Below are positions 1-12,124 of a stretch of 64,000 bases of DNA, in pieces. The translations under genes were made by a program, and so were the position numbers. The notes beneath the pieces were generated by a model. It made no database searches. It worked only from the letters and a program-made list of their open reading frames with translations, and was not told the origin of the DNA. Each line of letters starts with the position of its first letter. The stretch's first letter is position 1. Origin of the DNA: Fragum whitleyi (lineage: Eukaryota; Mollusca; Bivalvia; Cardiida; Cardiidae). The stretch lies in the NCBI GenBank assembly GCA_948146395.1, contig OX411551.1, forward strand, positions 51,170,997 through 51,234,996, written 5' to 3'.

Positions 1-244
1 TGTTGAGCTACCCAAAGTTCATTTTGGTTGATTTTTGTTACACAGTCACACTCATTCCTTAGCATCGGCACGAAAAAACAAAATTGTTTGTACATTTTTA
101 TTGAAACGTGTATGTAACAATAATCGAATAAAGGCAGGAATCAGACTACAGGTATACATAGAGCTTGAAAGTCTATTTATAACGCCACTCTTAAGTTTGG
201 CTACTCGGGCAGGCAATTCACATTTTAACATCTCGGTTTTGAAC

Positions 245-330
245 TGCCGCGCCCGGCTAGGACAATCGGTTAAGCGTCTGGTTTTCATTCATCGGGTCGT
301 GGGTTCGACCTCTGGCTCGGCCGTCTTTCA
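245..330 (+). repeat. tRNA-like SINE head, degraded
   Basis: A Pol III A-box-like segment (CAATCGGTTAAGCGTC) is followed about 35 bases later by a B-box-like GTGGGTTCGACC. The flanks do not form an acceptor stem, so this is a relic SINE head rather than a tRNA gene. The rest of 1-1330 shows nothing else I recognise apart from the similar tRNA-like stretch near 1086-1145. Confidence 0.35.
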
Positions 331-1085
331 CCCCATATTTGACAAAAAGCATTGCGATAAGTGTCATTTCTCTTCCACACAAGTGGCAAGTGATACGCCT
401 AGGAGAGAATGGCGACTGGTGCCTCAGATGAAAGCTCTAGCTGTACTGTGAGAAACGACAAGAAACTATGGATAGGTGCACCAGCGGTCGAATTTTAAAT
501 GTAAAACTATCGAAAGTGACCTTAAACCCAAATTTATGAACAAAAAAATCAGTTGCAACCACATGAAGTGTCGGCCGAGATGAGATAGGCCACTTTTGAC
601 GCCATGTAGAGGCCCTGTTACCATTGCATATTTTTCAATTCATTTCATCAAAGGAAGGATAACTGCAAGACAAGTATGGGTATTGAGCTCAGACGTTGGT
701 CTATCATGATATTGGAACGACTCTAATCACGAAAACGTCAAGGACCTATACTCAAAACATCACCGATACATGTTCTTTCATTTCTGTGATTTTTGAAATC
801 GACCCCTTTGTCCTTTGACTACCAATAACTCTCATTTTACAAACATCCGGCACTGACCCTTCCATAAACCGACGGATATTGCCTTCAAGTTTCATGTAAT
901 AGTATAGTGTGAAATTATTGACATGACTTGAACTTTATGCAATGAATAAATTAATCGATGAATACATTTATCATCGAGGGTAGTCGCAAGCTTTCGAAAA
1001 ACATCGAAAATCCGTGTAGTGTGTGGGGTTTTAAAACATATTTGTATAATGAAATAGTAGCAAAACACACTGTATGACTGTGTGG

Positions 1086-1145
1086 TCGAGAGATCTAGTC
1101 TGATTACTACGGGTGCAGGGACCATGAGTTCGAATCTGCTTTCAT
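1086..1145 (+). repeat. tRNA-like SINE fragment
   Basis: A-box-like GTGGTCGAGAGATCTAG is followed by B-box-like GAGTTCGAATC. No acceptor stem pairing is visible. Probably a degraded tRNA-derived SINE head. Confidence 0.3.
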
Positions 1146-1333
1146 CCCACTGAATTTATTTATCTTTTTTCCGGTTAGTCCCATTTGACTAGTTATCTCG
1201 TGTTTGAATAGCAATAATTGTTTTGCACAGCGCGTTTTATTCTATCTCCTGAACTCAAATAAAAAAAATAAAAACACAAGACGCTGTCAATTGGCCTAAA
1301 GGGTAAATTTTGTTGATAATCGAAGACCTTTAT

Positions 1334-1470
1334 GGGATTAGCAACTGGAGTCTCGGAAGAGTTGTCGTGGTAGTATTCGTGAGAGAAATACCAGGCATCC
1401 ACAGTTAAGAGTTTCAGCCCCGCAATATGACCGAAAAAATATTAAAAGATGCGTTAAACCCCATTCAAAC
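1334..1470 (+). repeat. SINE-A body, old copy
   Basis: This matches the body of the tRNA-derived SINE seen complete at 56382-56662: the stretch containing GAGAGAAATACCAGG, the cgcaatatgaccgaaa block and the gcgttaaaccccattcaa end are all recognisable but diverged. The tRNA head is missing or unrecognisable. Confidence 0.55.
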
Positions 1471-1747
1471 AAATAAAACAAAAAGAAACTAACGGAAAAA
1501 ATAAATAGTTTATTACATACAGCACATTTCTTTGAGAATCGAGTGATCTTAAACATTATTCAAAAGAAAAAATCTATAGAATGGATTGAAACATAGAGGA
1601 AAAAATAACTATGCTGTCATAGTAACTCGAACCACTGTCTTCCGTCTTCTAAAGCTTTACTCTTTCCACGTGCTATGACAAGTATCTACTCATCGCAGTG
1701 TCATTTAATAGGTATATATTATGAAACTTGGTTCACGAAGTGATTCC

Positions 1748-1945
1748 TTGGCTAATTTCGCCTGAGACTCTGTTTATTTTCCGTGAGTGAAATCGGAAAA
1801 TCCCGATGGTCGACGTTATCCGCTAAATTAATTTGCCAATTAAGTATTAACTGGCGGCTGATAGAATATATAAACCGGTGGTGTAGAGGTTAAGACATCT
1901 GCCCCATATTCGAGAGACCATGAGTTCAAACCGAGTTGTAGAAAT
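1748..1945 (+). repeat. Left arm of an inverted pair flanking a PTC element
   Basis: The first 23 bases (TTGGCTAATTTCGCCTGAGA and on) recur inverted at 4180-4202. Both arms carry a tRNA-like head on the side facing the other arm (here about 1872-1940, B-box GAGTTCAAACC). The arms lie either side of the PTC repeat at 1974-3370 and the transmembrane reading frame at 3561. This is either two SINE-like copies in opposite orientation or the ends of one composite element. Confidence 0.45.
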
Positions 1946-1973
1946 TATATTTTTCGAATTCAATTTTTCTATA

Positions 1974-3370
1974 TTTTTAGCTCCACTGGCCGAAGGCCAG
2001 CGAGCTATTGTCATGGCGGAGTGTCCGTCGTGCGTGCGTCCGTGCGTAAACTTTTTCTTTAAACATCTTCTCCTCCTAAACCAATGGGCGGATTTTAACG
2101 AAACTTGGTAGAAATGATCCTTGGGTGGGCCCCTTCTTAAATTGTTCAAAGAATTTTGATTGGCCCATAAATATGGGCGTGGCAGGGCTTGGCATTTTTT
2201 TCACTTTGAAATCTTTAAAAATCTTCTCCAAAACCATTGGGCCGATTTCAATGAAACTTGGCATGGAAGTTCCTTTGGTGACCCTATACTTAAATTGTTC
2301 AAGAAATTTGGATTAGCCCATAAATATGGACGTGGCAGGGCGGGGCTTATTTTGAGCCCCAAATCTTTGAACGCCATCTCCTCCTGAACCACAGGGCCGA
2401 TTTTAATGAAACTTTAACAGAATGTTCCTTGGGTGACCCTTTACTTAAATTGTTAAAAAAAAAAATGATTTGTCCATAAATATGTGCGTGGCAGGGCGGG
2501 CTTATTTTGAGCCCAAAATCTTTGAATGACATCTCCTCCTGAACCACTGGGCCGATTTCATTAAAACTTTATCAGAATGTTCCTTGGGTGACCCTTTACT
2601 TAAATTGTTCAAGTAATTTTGATTGGTCCATAAATATGGGCGTGGCAGGGCGGGGCTATTTTGAGCCCGAAATCTTTGAACGACATCTCCTCCTGAATCA
2701 CTGGGCCGATTTCAATGAAACTTCAACAGAATGTTCCTTGGGTGAAACTTTAGTCTAATTGTTCAAGAAATTTTGATTGGACTAAAAATATGGGCGTGGC
2801 AGGGCGGGGCCTATTTTGAGCCCGAAATTTTCAAATGACATTTTCTCCTGAACCATCTGGCTGATTTCAATGTAACTTTTTCAGATTGTTCCTTGAGTGT
2901 CTCTTTTTCAAAAATTATTTGCTAAATTTTGATAGGCCTATAAATTTGGGCGTGGCAGAGCGGGGCTTATATTGAGGCCAAAATCTTTGAACGATATCTC
3001 CTCTGGAACCACTCAGCCGATTTCAATGAAACTTTACCAGAATATTTCTTGGGTGACTATTCACTTAAATTGTTCAAGAAATTTTGTATTGTCCATAAAT
3101 ATGGGCATGTCAGGTGGGGCCTATTTTGATCCCGAAATCTTTGAACGACATCTTCTGAACATTATGTTTTAATAAGATTGGTCAAGGATTGCAGGTTGAT
3201 TGTGATTGAGTATTTTGGTGCAATATGGACCAGAACCATTTAATCATTACTAAATAGGTCTAAAGAGATTTTGGAGTGTTAATGTATTCATTTAAAGTAA
3301 GCTTTATTTGATGAAAGTCTAAAGATTTTAAAGCCAGTGGAGCGATACAGGCCCTCTTGGGCCTCTTGTT
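1974..3370 (+). repeat. PTC repeat, core type A, copy 1
   Basis: The head TTTTTAGCTCCACTGGCC with inverted GGCCAGCGAGC forms a hairpin and is followed by a GTCCGTCGTGCGTGCGTCC stretch. Next come about seven tandem units of about 147-160 bp, recognised by CTCCTGAACCACTGGGCCGA and ATAAATATGGGCGTGGCAGG, starting near 2072, 2224, 2371, 2531, 2687, 2843 and 2998. The tail GCCAGTGGAGCGATACAGG ends in CCTCTTGT. Head CTCCACTGGC and tail GCCAGTGGAG are reverse complements. Short open frames inside it are by-products of the repeat. Confidence 0.75.
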
Positions 3371-3560
3371 TTCTGTCTTACAATCACTTATGACTTTTTT
3401 TTATCGGAAGGGTGGCGTTATCCACTTTTTGGCCAATTAAATTGAGAAGACATTTAAAGATAAAATTAAGTAATTTCTCTAGTAAAGCTATCATTTTAAC
3501 CTACTTTACACTTATCAAATTCATTCGAAAAAATGAATGCAATAATCTTTTCCAATGTGA

Positions 3561-3968
3561 ATGAAACCTACCAGTCTCTTCAGCTTTTCTAGCACATACA
3601 CACAAAACACGACTTCTTCTAATACTACTAAAAATGATTATAATAATGATTATAAAACAACCACAACAAATGAAGCATTATTGATCTCGAGTATCTGTGT
3701 GGTAACTTTGGCAGTGTTTTTACTCTTCTTCGTGGTTTCAGGTATGGGATCGAAACAAGGCTTAGCAGGGAAATTATATTCTTTTCTCAAAAAATGGGAA
3801 ACATATTTTCGTCGCGATTTAAGATACATGTACATAAGTACGGCTTATAATTCGCTCTTATACAATGATCAAGGCTTTTTTGCACCTGAGATGTCGCAAA
3901 AAGGTTTAACTGGAAGTGGTCGATTTTTTTTTATATCAAAGAGAGAAAAAAATACTCCCTTACCGTGA
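3561..3968 (+). CDS. Candidate Thr/Asn-rich stalk plus transmembrane exon
   Basis: A 135-codon open frame. Its first 45 residues are rich in Thr, Asn and Ser (for example TQNTTSSNTTKN). Residues about 47-67 form a strongly hydrophobic helix (LLISSICVVTLAVFLLFFVV), and a basic, tyrosine-containing tail follows. This is the layout of a type I membrane protein stalk, TM segment and cytoplasmic tail, and the composition resembles the Thr-rich exons of the gene starting at 22.4 kb, so it may be the 3' end of a neighbouring paralogue. Possible acceptors (ACCTACCAG, TCTCTTCAG) are phase 2 rather than phase 1, and a GGTATGGG donor-like site follows the TM. No upstream exon was found, so it could be a chance frame between repeats. 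Confidence 0.3.
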   Translation: MKPTSLFSFSSTYTQNTTSSNTTKNDYNNDYKTTTTNEALLISSICVVTLAVFLLFFVVSGMGSKQGLAGKLYSFLKKWETYFRRDLRYMYISTAYNSLLYNDQGFFAPEMSQKGLTGSGRFFFISKREKNTPLP

Positions 3969-4009
3969 GACTTTAAGAGGGAAGGAAAAAGTATGTACGA
4001 AAAAAAGGC

Positions 4010-4202
4010 GCGTCGGAGATTTGAACTCACGGATGAATAATTGTGAGTGCGCATCTTAACCGACTGAGCTATCATTTCTTGCTCTCACTCAACGGTTGAA
4101 TTGTGTATTTATCAATATATTACTACCGGTTAATGCAATTAGAACTCGGAAATCTTCCGAAAATATACGGAATATGCACTGAGTCTCAGGCGAAATTAGC
4201 CA
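4010..4202 (-). repeat. Right arm of inverted pair, with tRNA-like head
   Basis: On the minus strand this begins TTGGCTAATTTCGCCTGAGA, as at 1748, and ends in a tRNA-like segment (A-box TAGCTCAGTCGGTTAAGA, B-box GTGAGTTCAAATC at about 4013-4078). The acceptor ends do not pair, so I do not call a tRNA gene. Confidence 0.45.
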
Positions 4203-4332
4203 AATAATAATAGAGGTTACGGTCAGTCATGTCAATGTTTTCCCGCTATATCATCTGTATTCTTTATGGTTTCATAGCGATGCTTCAGCCCTCAGTAAGT
4301 CATGTAAAGTTTCTATTTTTGCTAAGTATATA

Positions 4333-6353
4333 AAGTACTGTTTTAAGCTCGGCTGTTTTCGAAGAAACCCTTTAGCCTTTGTGTCGTTTGATCCTCCGAC
4401 CACTTCGCATGATACTTGATACGTATGTCCACCATGAAAAAGGCAAGAGGGATAACTGAGATGTATTTTGTGCTTAATATGTCCCTTTTTAGCTCATCTG
4501 AGTGCATAGTGCTCAAGACGAGGTATTGTGACCAATGATTGTCGGTTGTCAGCCTGTTTGTCTGTCGGTCCGCAAACAATTCTAACGCCTCCTCTGCAAC
4601 TACTAGACAGAAATTAACCAAAATCCACATATATGAAGTTTGGGTCACGCTTTTTAGCTCACCTGAGCACGAATTGCTTAAGGTGAGCTTTTGTGGTCGA
4701 GTGATGTCCGTCGTGTGTCGTGTGCCGTCAACATTTACTTTGAAGACACATTTACTTTGTAGACACTCCAGAGGCCACATTTTTTGCCCGATATCAACCT
4801 GAAATTTGGTAAGAATGATTGTCTTGATGTTATCTCGCTCAAGTTCAAAATTGGGTCAAATGGGGTCAAAAATGAGGTCACGGGGTCAAATCTTATAAAA
4901 ACCTTGTAGACACTCTAGAAGCCATATATTTTGCCCGATCAACCTTAAATTTGGTCAAAATGATTGGGTTGGTGTTATCTCGCTCAAATTCAAAATTGAG
5001 TCCAGTTGGGTCAAAAATGAGGTCATGGGGTCGAATCTTATAAAAATCTTGTAGACACTCTAGTAGCCACATTTTTTGTCCGATCAACCTGAAAATTGGT
5101 CAGAATGAATGTCTAAATGAAATCCAGGTCAACATCGAAATTGGGTCAAGTGGGGTCAAAAATGAGGTCATTGGGCTGAAAATTGGTCAGAATGAATGTC
5201 TTGATAAAATCTTGGACAAATAGGAAATTGGGTCAAGTGGGGTAAAAAATAAGGTCACAGGGTCAATCTAAGAAAACCTTGTAGACACTCTAGAAGCCAT
5301 ATTTTCCCCCATAAACCTGAAATTTTGTATGAATGAATGGTTTGAAAAAAATCTAGGTTAAGTTGAAAATTGGGTCAAGTGGGGTCAATAATGAGGTCAA
5401 AGGGGTCAAATCTTTGAAAAATCTTGTAGACATTCTCAAACTCGTATTTTTTGCTCAATCAGCCTTAAAATTGGTCAGAATGATATTCTTAACGAAATCT
5501 AGGTCAAGTTCCAAATTGGGTCGAGTGGGGTCAAAAACGTGGTTACTAGGTCAAATTTTAGAAAAGACCTTGTAGACACTTTGGAAGCCATATTTTTTGC
5601 TCAAATAATCTGAAAATTGGTCAGAATGATCATATTGATGAAATCTAGATCAAGTTTGATATTGGGTCAAGTGGGGTCAAAAACTTGGTCATGGGGTAAA
5701 ATCTTAGAAAAAACCTTGTAAGCAGTGTAGAGGAATCGTTTTTTGCCCAATCAACCTGAAATTTGGTCAGATTTCTTCATCCTTCCTAAATCTACTTTAA
5801 ACAATTTTTGACAGTTCATTCAGGTGAGCGATTTAGGTTCACTGTGGCCCTCTTGTCTCCATATACTTTGAATCGAGGTAAGAAAAATGGTCAAAGGGTC
5901 AAATTTTATTTTTGATCTAGAAGAGTTTTGGCCAAATCTTTCTCAAACTTGTTTAGGATGTTTGTCTAGGCTTAAGGAAGATCCCTAATAATTTTGATTG
6001 CAATCGGACTTATGTCAAGGGAAAAATAGTCTTAACTTGTTAACACTTTAGAGGTCACAATTTTGGCTCAATCTTTCTCAAACTCTTTCTAAACTCTTAA
6101 GAAAAATTGCTTTTGATATTGATTGTATTCTGGGTTTAGTCACGGGAAATGGAGCCTAGTAGGTAATGTCCTTATAACCATTTTAGAGGTTCTAATTTTG
6201 GCTCAATATCTCTTATATTTGCTCAGGATGTTTGTCTGGTCATAAGGAGGGATCCTACATATTTTGGGTGCATTCCAAGGTATATCACAGGAAAATGAGC
6301 CTTATAGACTATTTCTTTAATGCAATTCTAAAAGTCACAACTTGGGGCCGTTT
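4333..6353 (+). repeat. Nested PTC repeats (outer, interrupted)
   Basis: A type F head (AGCTCGGCTGTTTTCGAAG, 4335) is followed by a further head TTTTTAGCTCATCTGAG at 4484, whose body is interrupted at 4651 by a complete type B element. Sequence resuming at 5857 (AGGTCACAATTTTGGCTCAA and similar units up to about 6350) looks like the remaining body of the outer element. No clear tail was found. Confidence 0.45.
4651..5856 (+). repeat. PTC repeat, core type B
   Basis: Head TTTTTAGCTCACCTGAGCAC with inverted AAGGTGAGC is followed by GTCCGTCGTGTGTCGTGTG. About seven tandem units of roughly 150 bp follow, recognised by CTTGTAGACACTCTAGAAGC, GGGTCAAGTGGGGTCAAAAA and GAGGTCA. The tail is CAGGTGAGCGATTTAGG, ending TCTTGT. 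Head CTCACCTG and tail CAGGTGAG are reverse complements. Confidence 0.7.
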
Positions 6354-6600
6354 TAGCTCTAAGGCCAAAGGCAAGCTAGCTAGTGTAATGGTGGTATGAT
6401 GGTCCTGCGTCTGTCTGTCTGTACGTAAACCTTTTCTTTAAACATATTCCTCTGAACCAATAGACTAGTTTCACATAAGTCTGCGCATGCTCGAAATCTC
6501 TCGACTCCGCCCCTTATACAAACGAGGGGGCATGTCATGTAAGTCCAGTAATAGTTTATGGAAAAATAGTAAATTTTAATCCACAAAATACTCGTCGTTA
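6354..6600 (+). repeat. PTC head fragment
   Basis: GTTTTAGCTCTAAGGCCAAA followed by GCGTCTGTCTGTCTGTACG and AAACCTTTTCTTTAAACAT matches the head architecture of the PTC family, but the core and tail are not recognisable. The following 6600-8095 is AT-rich and I see no gene, RNA or repeat there that I can support. Confidence 0.4.
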
Positions 6601-8097
6601 TAAAGGAAATCAAAGTTATTTTTACACATAATTAGAATGTGGTTTTAATGCTTAAATTCTTCATGCCTATTTTTGTCATTTTTCTATTTTTGCTTTTGAT
6701 TAACTTATATTAATCTTACTCTATTTAGCGTCCCTGACCAATGAAAATGTATTTTGTATTTCTTGTTGGTAATAATGTAATGACTTTTTTTTTTAAATTT
6801 TGTCATCAAAGTTTCTCTTTGAATTATTTTATTTATATATTATTCCGTTTTTTTTTAATTTAGATCTTAACATTTATTTCGCTCTTTTCATTAAAATCCC
6901 AATATTACTTAGAAATAAAAAAAATCGTAGCCTTCTCAATTATTTCTTTTTACAGTAATATATAAATTTCTTTGTATTCAACATTATTACCATCACATCG
7001 TAATTAACACACTGAGACAAGGAAATGTATTCTTGCAAAAAGTAATGATAAAAAATAAATAAATAAATCGTTGAGCGCATAATCCAGCCAAATACGCCAC
7101 CTCATTTAATATATTGTGATATCACGATTTTGAAACTTCGTGGAAAAAAGAGAAAACTGAAAACAACACATTGACGATCATTCACTTTTTAAATTATGAT
7201 TGAGGAAAAGTAGGCCTATGTGATTTTTTGACCGTGCAATATATATTTCTTTGTGAAAAATGTTATCTATTCACAACAGCTGTTTTTCTGCACAAGAAAT
7301 GATCATACTAAGGAAATATTATATGATAATAATAAATAGATAAATACATGGTATTTTTTCAAAAAGCGCAGAAAGACCAGACTTAGTTAAAGTTAGATTC
7401 ATGTTATTTATCGTATAGGGACCATTTATCTGATACTCATTTAGAATCGTTGAAATATTTCAGCACAAGCCCCTTGCAGCACTGATGTTTTTCATACTGC
7501 TTGATAAAACTTAAGCGTAAAAAATGTAGGGTTGAATTTAATCTTCATGTTTGTTTATAATTTTAGAAAGGGTTTTCAATATACCATAGATCCCAGATCA
7601 AAGAGCGGTAAAACACTAAGGCAGCAGTTATAAGTTACAACACGTGGCTAAATAAATATTGTACTGGTGACAATTAAGCGTCGTATGTGACATATGGTAT
7701 TACGTAATGGTATTTAACTTCTTTCACATCTTCATGATGAAGATATAGCCATACAAGGGATATCTTATGTGTGCGTTCAATAATTCATGAATTTGGAAAA
7801 TTAAATGGAGTCGTAAGAGGTGAGTGTCATAAAAAAAAGGCTGCACGAAAAGAAATCAAGTGTAACTCAGAACTACAAATCATTAATCTCGAAACAGTGA
7901 AATGTACGTTTCCAATGTATTTAAAAGCCCTTCCCAATATACGTATGTGTTCAAATTTGAATTATTATCAAAATGAAATAGCAACTCGTCACAATAAACC
8001 TGCGGTGGAATTATTTCTCCCCTTTTGACATTATCTTTAACTCTCGATATGTTTTCGGGGTTTTTTTATTCTTCGTAAGTGTAAAAAAAATAAAATA

Positions 8098-9708
8098 TAC
8101 TCTGAACGAGATGTTAAGCGCCACCAGTTTTTAGACAGAAGATTTTTAAAGGCAGGGAGCCTGCATTAATTCAAAATAACAGATATGTAAATATTGTGTT
8201 CCAATGTTGAAAATGGTATGTTGACTTAACAATTTCACAACAATACATGGGTGGTGATAAATTTTATTGACTTTGTACCTTGAAATGTAAATGACGGATT
8301 TTCACCTTTTTTTTAAAACATGAAAAACTATTGTCAAAGCCGACTTACGGTGTTGTCGTTGACACGAAACTTGGTTTTAGAAGTCAGATAACACAAATGC
8401 GATTAATTCAAGTCACATCTTAGTCAGTAGCTTGTGTAAGATCCGTGAGCATTGATCACTGCGCGCACCCTCCTCGACATGCCACGAATCGGCCTCTGGA
8501 TTATGTGTTGAGGGATTTGCTGCCACTCCTGATGCAGTGCTGCCTCTAACTCAACCACATTTTGTACAGGAGGCTCTCTCCGACGTATACGGCGCCCTAA
8601 AATGTCCCACAGGTGCTCGATGTGGTTAAGACCGGGACTACAAGCCGGCCATGGAATGGTGGTGATTGCTTCACGTTGCATAACGTCCGCCACGACTCTT
8701 GCTCTGTGGGGTCTAGCGTTATCATCCATGTCTTGTTCGAAGATGGTGATTGTCAAAATGTGGAATTACCACAGGAAAAAGGATGTTATCGCGATATTCA
8801 TCGCCAGTCAATGTTCCTGGAACTGTCACTAGGTCCAGTTTACAGCCGTAGGAGACACAACCCCATATCATAACGGAGCCACCGCCACCCTGATAGGTTG
8901 GTTGGACGTACTTTGGTGCAAATCGGGTGTTAGGTTGTCTCCAAACACGACATCGGCCATCGGTGACATGCAACAACATCCTGCACTCATCCGACCAATG
9001 GATCCGACGCCATGATGCCAAGTTCCAACGTCCCTCGCTCTACACCATTTTAGACGTTCATTGATGTGTCTCTGTTGTAACTTTGGACGTTTGAGGGGTC
9101 TTCGTGCCTTATACCCAGCCATCCGAAGTCAATTTCGCCCTGTTGAAATAGAGACCCGTCTGTGTGTATTCTAGTTGTCCCTTAGTACAGGCGCACTGGT
9201 GAAGGGCAGACGTCTGACGTGATGAAAAGGTGCTCTTTCCTCTCGAATAGACGTTACTCTAGGGCGTCCAGATCTGACACGGTCCTTAACGTCGTATGTC
9301 TGTGCGTGTTTTTGTACCAAACGTGTTATGACACTGTGGTGATACCCCAGCTGTCTGGCAATGGCTCTACAAGACATTCCAGAATCTCGCATTCCAATTA
9401 TTTGCGATCTTTCATTTGTAGACAATCTACGCCTTGCCATGACTGAGTTCCAAATCGAGATGTAAACAATTGAACAAGCTACACGACGTTAGTATCTCTG
9501 ACAGAAAAGCTGATTTTCCACTTTGCACGAGCCCTGGTCTTACAGTCATTGCACGAGACTTGCTGAATATGCACGTGCATCCAAAACGTTTTAATCAATA
9601 GCTACAAGGTTGGTCTAACCGTTTGACAACATAGATACGTTATTAAAGTTTTCGATAGAAATTTTATAAACTTAAAACTTAGTGGCGCTTAACTTTATGT
9701 TCTGAGTA
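8098..9708 (-). mobile_element. Tc1-like DNA transposon (DD34E), inactive
   Basis: A 1.6 kb element, the usual Tc1 length, flanked by the target dinucleotide TA (8096-8097 and 9709-9710). The ends are imperfect inverted repeats of about 30 bp (left ...GTTAAGCGCCACC, right reverse complement ...GTTAAGCGCCACT, about 24 of 30 positions identical). A broken Tc1 transposase fills the interior on the minus strand. Terminal divergence and frame breaks indicate an old, dead copy. Confidence 0.85.
8424..9440 (-). pseudogene. Tc1-family transposase, frameshifted
   Basis: The frame starts at 9440 with a Tc1 paired-like helix-turn-helix (MARRRLSTNERSQIIGMRDS..., about 60 residues, including SCRAIARQLGYHHSVITRLV). 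It then breaks near 9171-9200; the catalytic part is spread over at least three frames. The first catalytic Asp is in HWSDECRM (about 8990), the second in DNARPHRA (about 8710), and the Glu in LNHIEHLWD (about 8605). Exactly 34 residues separate the second Asp and the Glu, defining DD34E. The protein would bind the terminal repeats and cut and paste the element, but no continuous frame remains. Confidence 0.8.
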
Positions 9709-10299
9709 TAAAAAATAAACATGTGTCGCATTTGCATTCTGTCGTCTGCCGTTTTTGTTGTCTGTTTTGTTTTGTTTTTATCTCTTTATTTCAATCTTTT
9801 TTTTTTTTTTTTTTTTTTGGTATTTTTATATCATCAATTACGATCGATTTGCGACGAACAATTACTAGTATTGAAATAATGAAAATGAATAGTCAAAATA
9901 AGAGAAATCCATACAAACTATCACATCGAAGTGTTTTCTCAAAACGGTATATTTTCAATGGCGGATATCTGTTTCGACCAAATATAAGTTCATCAAGTAG
10001 ATAAACTCTGAAGAGTTATCTCTACAATTTATTCCACCCACCTAAAATAAAACGTCGCTTTTTGTCGATATCTAAAAATAAAAATTCCTAAGAGCGGTCG
10101 AAATAGTTTCTAATTACATATAAGTATCGGTTTGAATTATGACAGAATGATGATCTATTTTATTAAAAGTTTAAATCGACTGATTTAATCGGATATATTT
10201 CAATGAAATAAAGAGTGGAGAAAAGAAGGACGCCCCTCGTTTGCATTGTTATGTCAGTTTAACTGAAGAGTACGCAAGGGAGATAATTACGTGAAATGC

Positions 10300-11040
10300 C
10301 TCTATTGGTGGATTCTAACGAAACTTCGTAGAATTGTTCCTAGGGTGACCGTCTTCTTTAATTACTAAAGAAATTTTGATTGACCCCTAAACATAGGTGG
10401 TTTTTTTTTTTTTTTTTTTTTTTTTGGGGGGGGGGGGACTTATTTTCACTCTAAAAGCTTTAAAATTAAATATCATCTCCTCCAATAGACCGATTAAAAC
10501 GAAACTTTGTTAGGTTGTTTCTGTTGTGGCCCTTTTGACCTTAATTGATAAAGAAAATCAGATTGACCCAAGAATGTGGAGATGGCATGACGCGGCTTAT
10601 GTTCACTTTAAAATCCTTAAAAACCACCTTCTCCCAAAGCATTGACCGGTTCAATGAAAGTTGACATAGATGCTGATTGGTTGACGACTTACTTTAATTA
10701 CAAAAGAAATTCTAATTGACCTTATAATGGTTGCGGCAGGGCGTGGCTTATTTTCACTTGAAAATCTATTACCCTCCCTAATCCTTGGGCCGATTTTAAC
10801 GAAGCATGGCAGGGATATTCCTTGAGTGACACTGTATTTAAATTGTTAAAGAAGTGTTGATTGACTTCCAAATATGAACGTGGCGGGGCTGGGCGTTTTT
10901 CACCTTTTCATCGTATATCTTCTCCTCCCTAAACATGGCTCTGGTTCCTATTTAAATGACTTGATTGATCCCCGAAAATTGATGTTGCAGGGCGGGAATT
11001 ATTTTCACTTTAAAATCTTTGAAAATATCACTGGCCCCTG
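10300..11040 (+). repeat. Degenerate type A PTC core units, with poly-T/poly-G tract
   Basis: At least four diverged units share AACGAAACTT, TTCCTTGGGTGAC-like and GGCAGGGCG motifs with the type A core at 2.0-3.2 kb. A tract of about 25 T followed by about 12 G lies at 10402-10438. No head or tail is recognisable. Confidence 0.5.
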
Positions 11041-11133
11041 CCTCTCTCCCAGGAACTATAAAACATAAGAATAGGGTGTTCAAGGGGAACCTTATGACAT
11101 TTAGTTTCCGTCCCTATCGAACTTGCATAAATT

Positions 11134-11573
11134 ACAGTTTATTACATCGTAAAATTGACATTTTACTCAATCAGAACCTGCTAAATCGCTCACTTAACGC
11201 TCCATTCATTCATTCCAAACACTCACTCAAATCATTCAAAAACGCTTCAAACTCATTGAAAAACATATAGCAACAACTTCGTTCAAATTCACAATAGCTA
11301 GGGGAAAAAATCGGGATTTTACTAAATTAATTGAAATTGTAAGCGTCTGATATGTTCTTGAAGAAATAGGGAGCTATCTAATGAACTTGAATGCATGTTT
11401 TATCAAATGGAGGTAATCAATATTGCTAATTTTGTTCATCCTGAACAAAATTTGCAATACTGGATTACCTCCCATTAAATTCACTCAAATCTCGCTCCAC
11501 ACACTCATTCAATATCAATCCTAAATCATTCAAAAATCATTCACCTTGTCAATTTCACGATGTTTTTAACTGT
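11134..11573 (-). mobile_element. ACAGTTAA MITE, copy 1
   Basis: The terminal inverted repeats start ACAGTT and continue to a CATCGTGAAATTGA-like block at both ends. Inside lies a hairpin around TTTTGTTCATCCTGAACAAAA flanked by GGAGGTAAT and ATTACCTCC, and stretches such as CGCTCCATTCATTCATTCC. It has no coding capacity. The same element recurs near 23.1, 23.8, 33.8-35.5, 37.1, 52.8 and 53.7 kb. Confidence 0.75.
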
Positions 11574-12059
11574 AGTATAGGCATAAATTCAAACACGTTG
11601 GTCAGTGTCTTCACGATTTAACGTCAGTATCTCTCTATTTAGCCTTATTAGTAACTGCTCTAAAAGCATCTGCTGACTTATTCATAAGATTCGTCGTGGC
11701 TAATTTACATTTTCCTTCTTGGTGGCACTTATTGAATAATTGAATAGCTGCACTCTAAGAATTTATCAAATTAAGCAATGTTTTAATTGGTTCCTGAATA
11801 TCTTAAACGTTTTTTTTTTCTGAAATGTAACAGAAGTAGAAAGTTTTGACACTTTACTTTTTTAAAGGTGTATAATACTTAAGGTCACCTTTCTTATCAG
11901 AAGGAAGTTAAATTTAGTCTAATTCGCCAATCAAAATGAAACCGATAGATTTAGAAGCTTTTGAAACCACTAGCCTTAACAAACATGAGTAGCAAGATAT
12001 AGTTCAATTCCACCCGTGTTTTATCTTAAGCCATAAAAATTTTTTAACAGTTTTTTTAC

Positions 12060-12124
12060 AGTTCCAAAGTCTTCACCCTAAAAGTAATCATATCCAAAAG
12101 TCTTCACCCTAAAAGTAATCATCT
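12060..12124 (+). repeat. Small direct duplication
   Basis: AGTCTTCACCCTAAAAGTAA occurs twice in tandem, about 34 bp apart. Apart from this, 11574-12549 shows no feature I can support. Confidence 0.6.

Noticed and set aside
35..451. 138-codon frame at the window start
   Set aside because: It crosses a tRNA-like SINE head, has no recognisable domain and no splice context.
2076..3172. Several 60-100 codon frames on both strands
   Set aside because: All lie in the type A tandem core and repeat each other.
4013..4078. tRNA gene on the minus strand
   Set aside because: Box A and box B motifs are present but the acceptor arms do not pair; it sits in a repeated segment.
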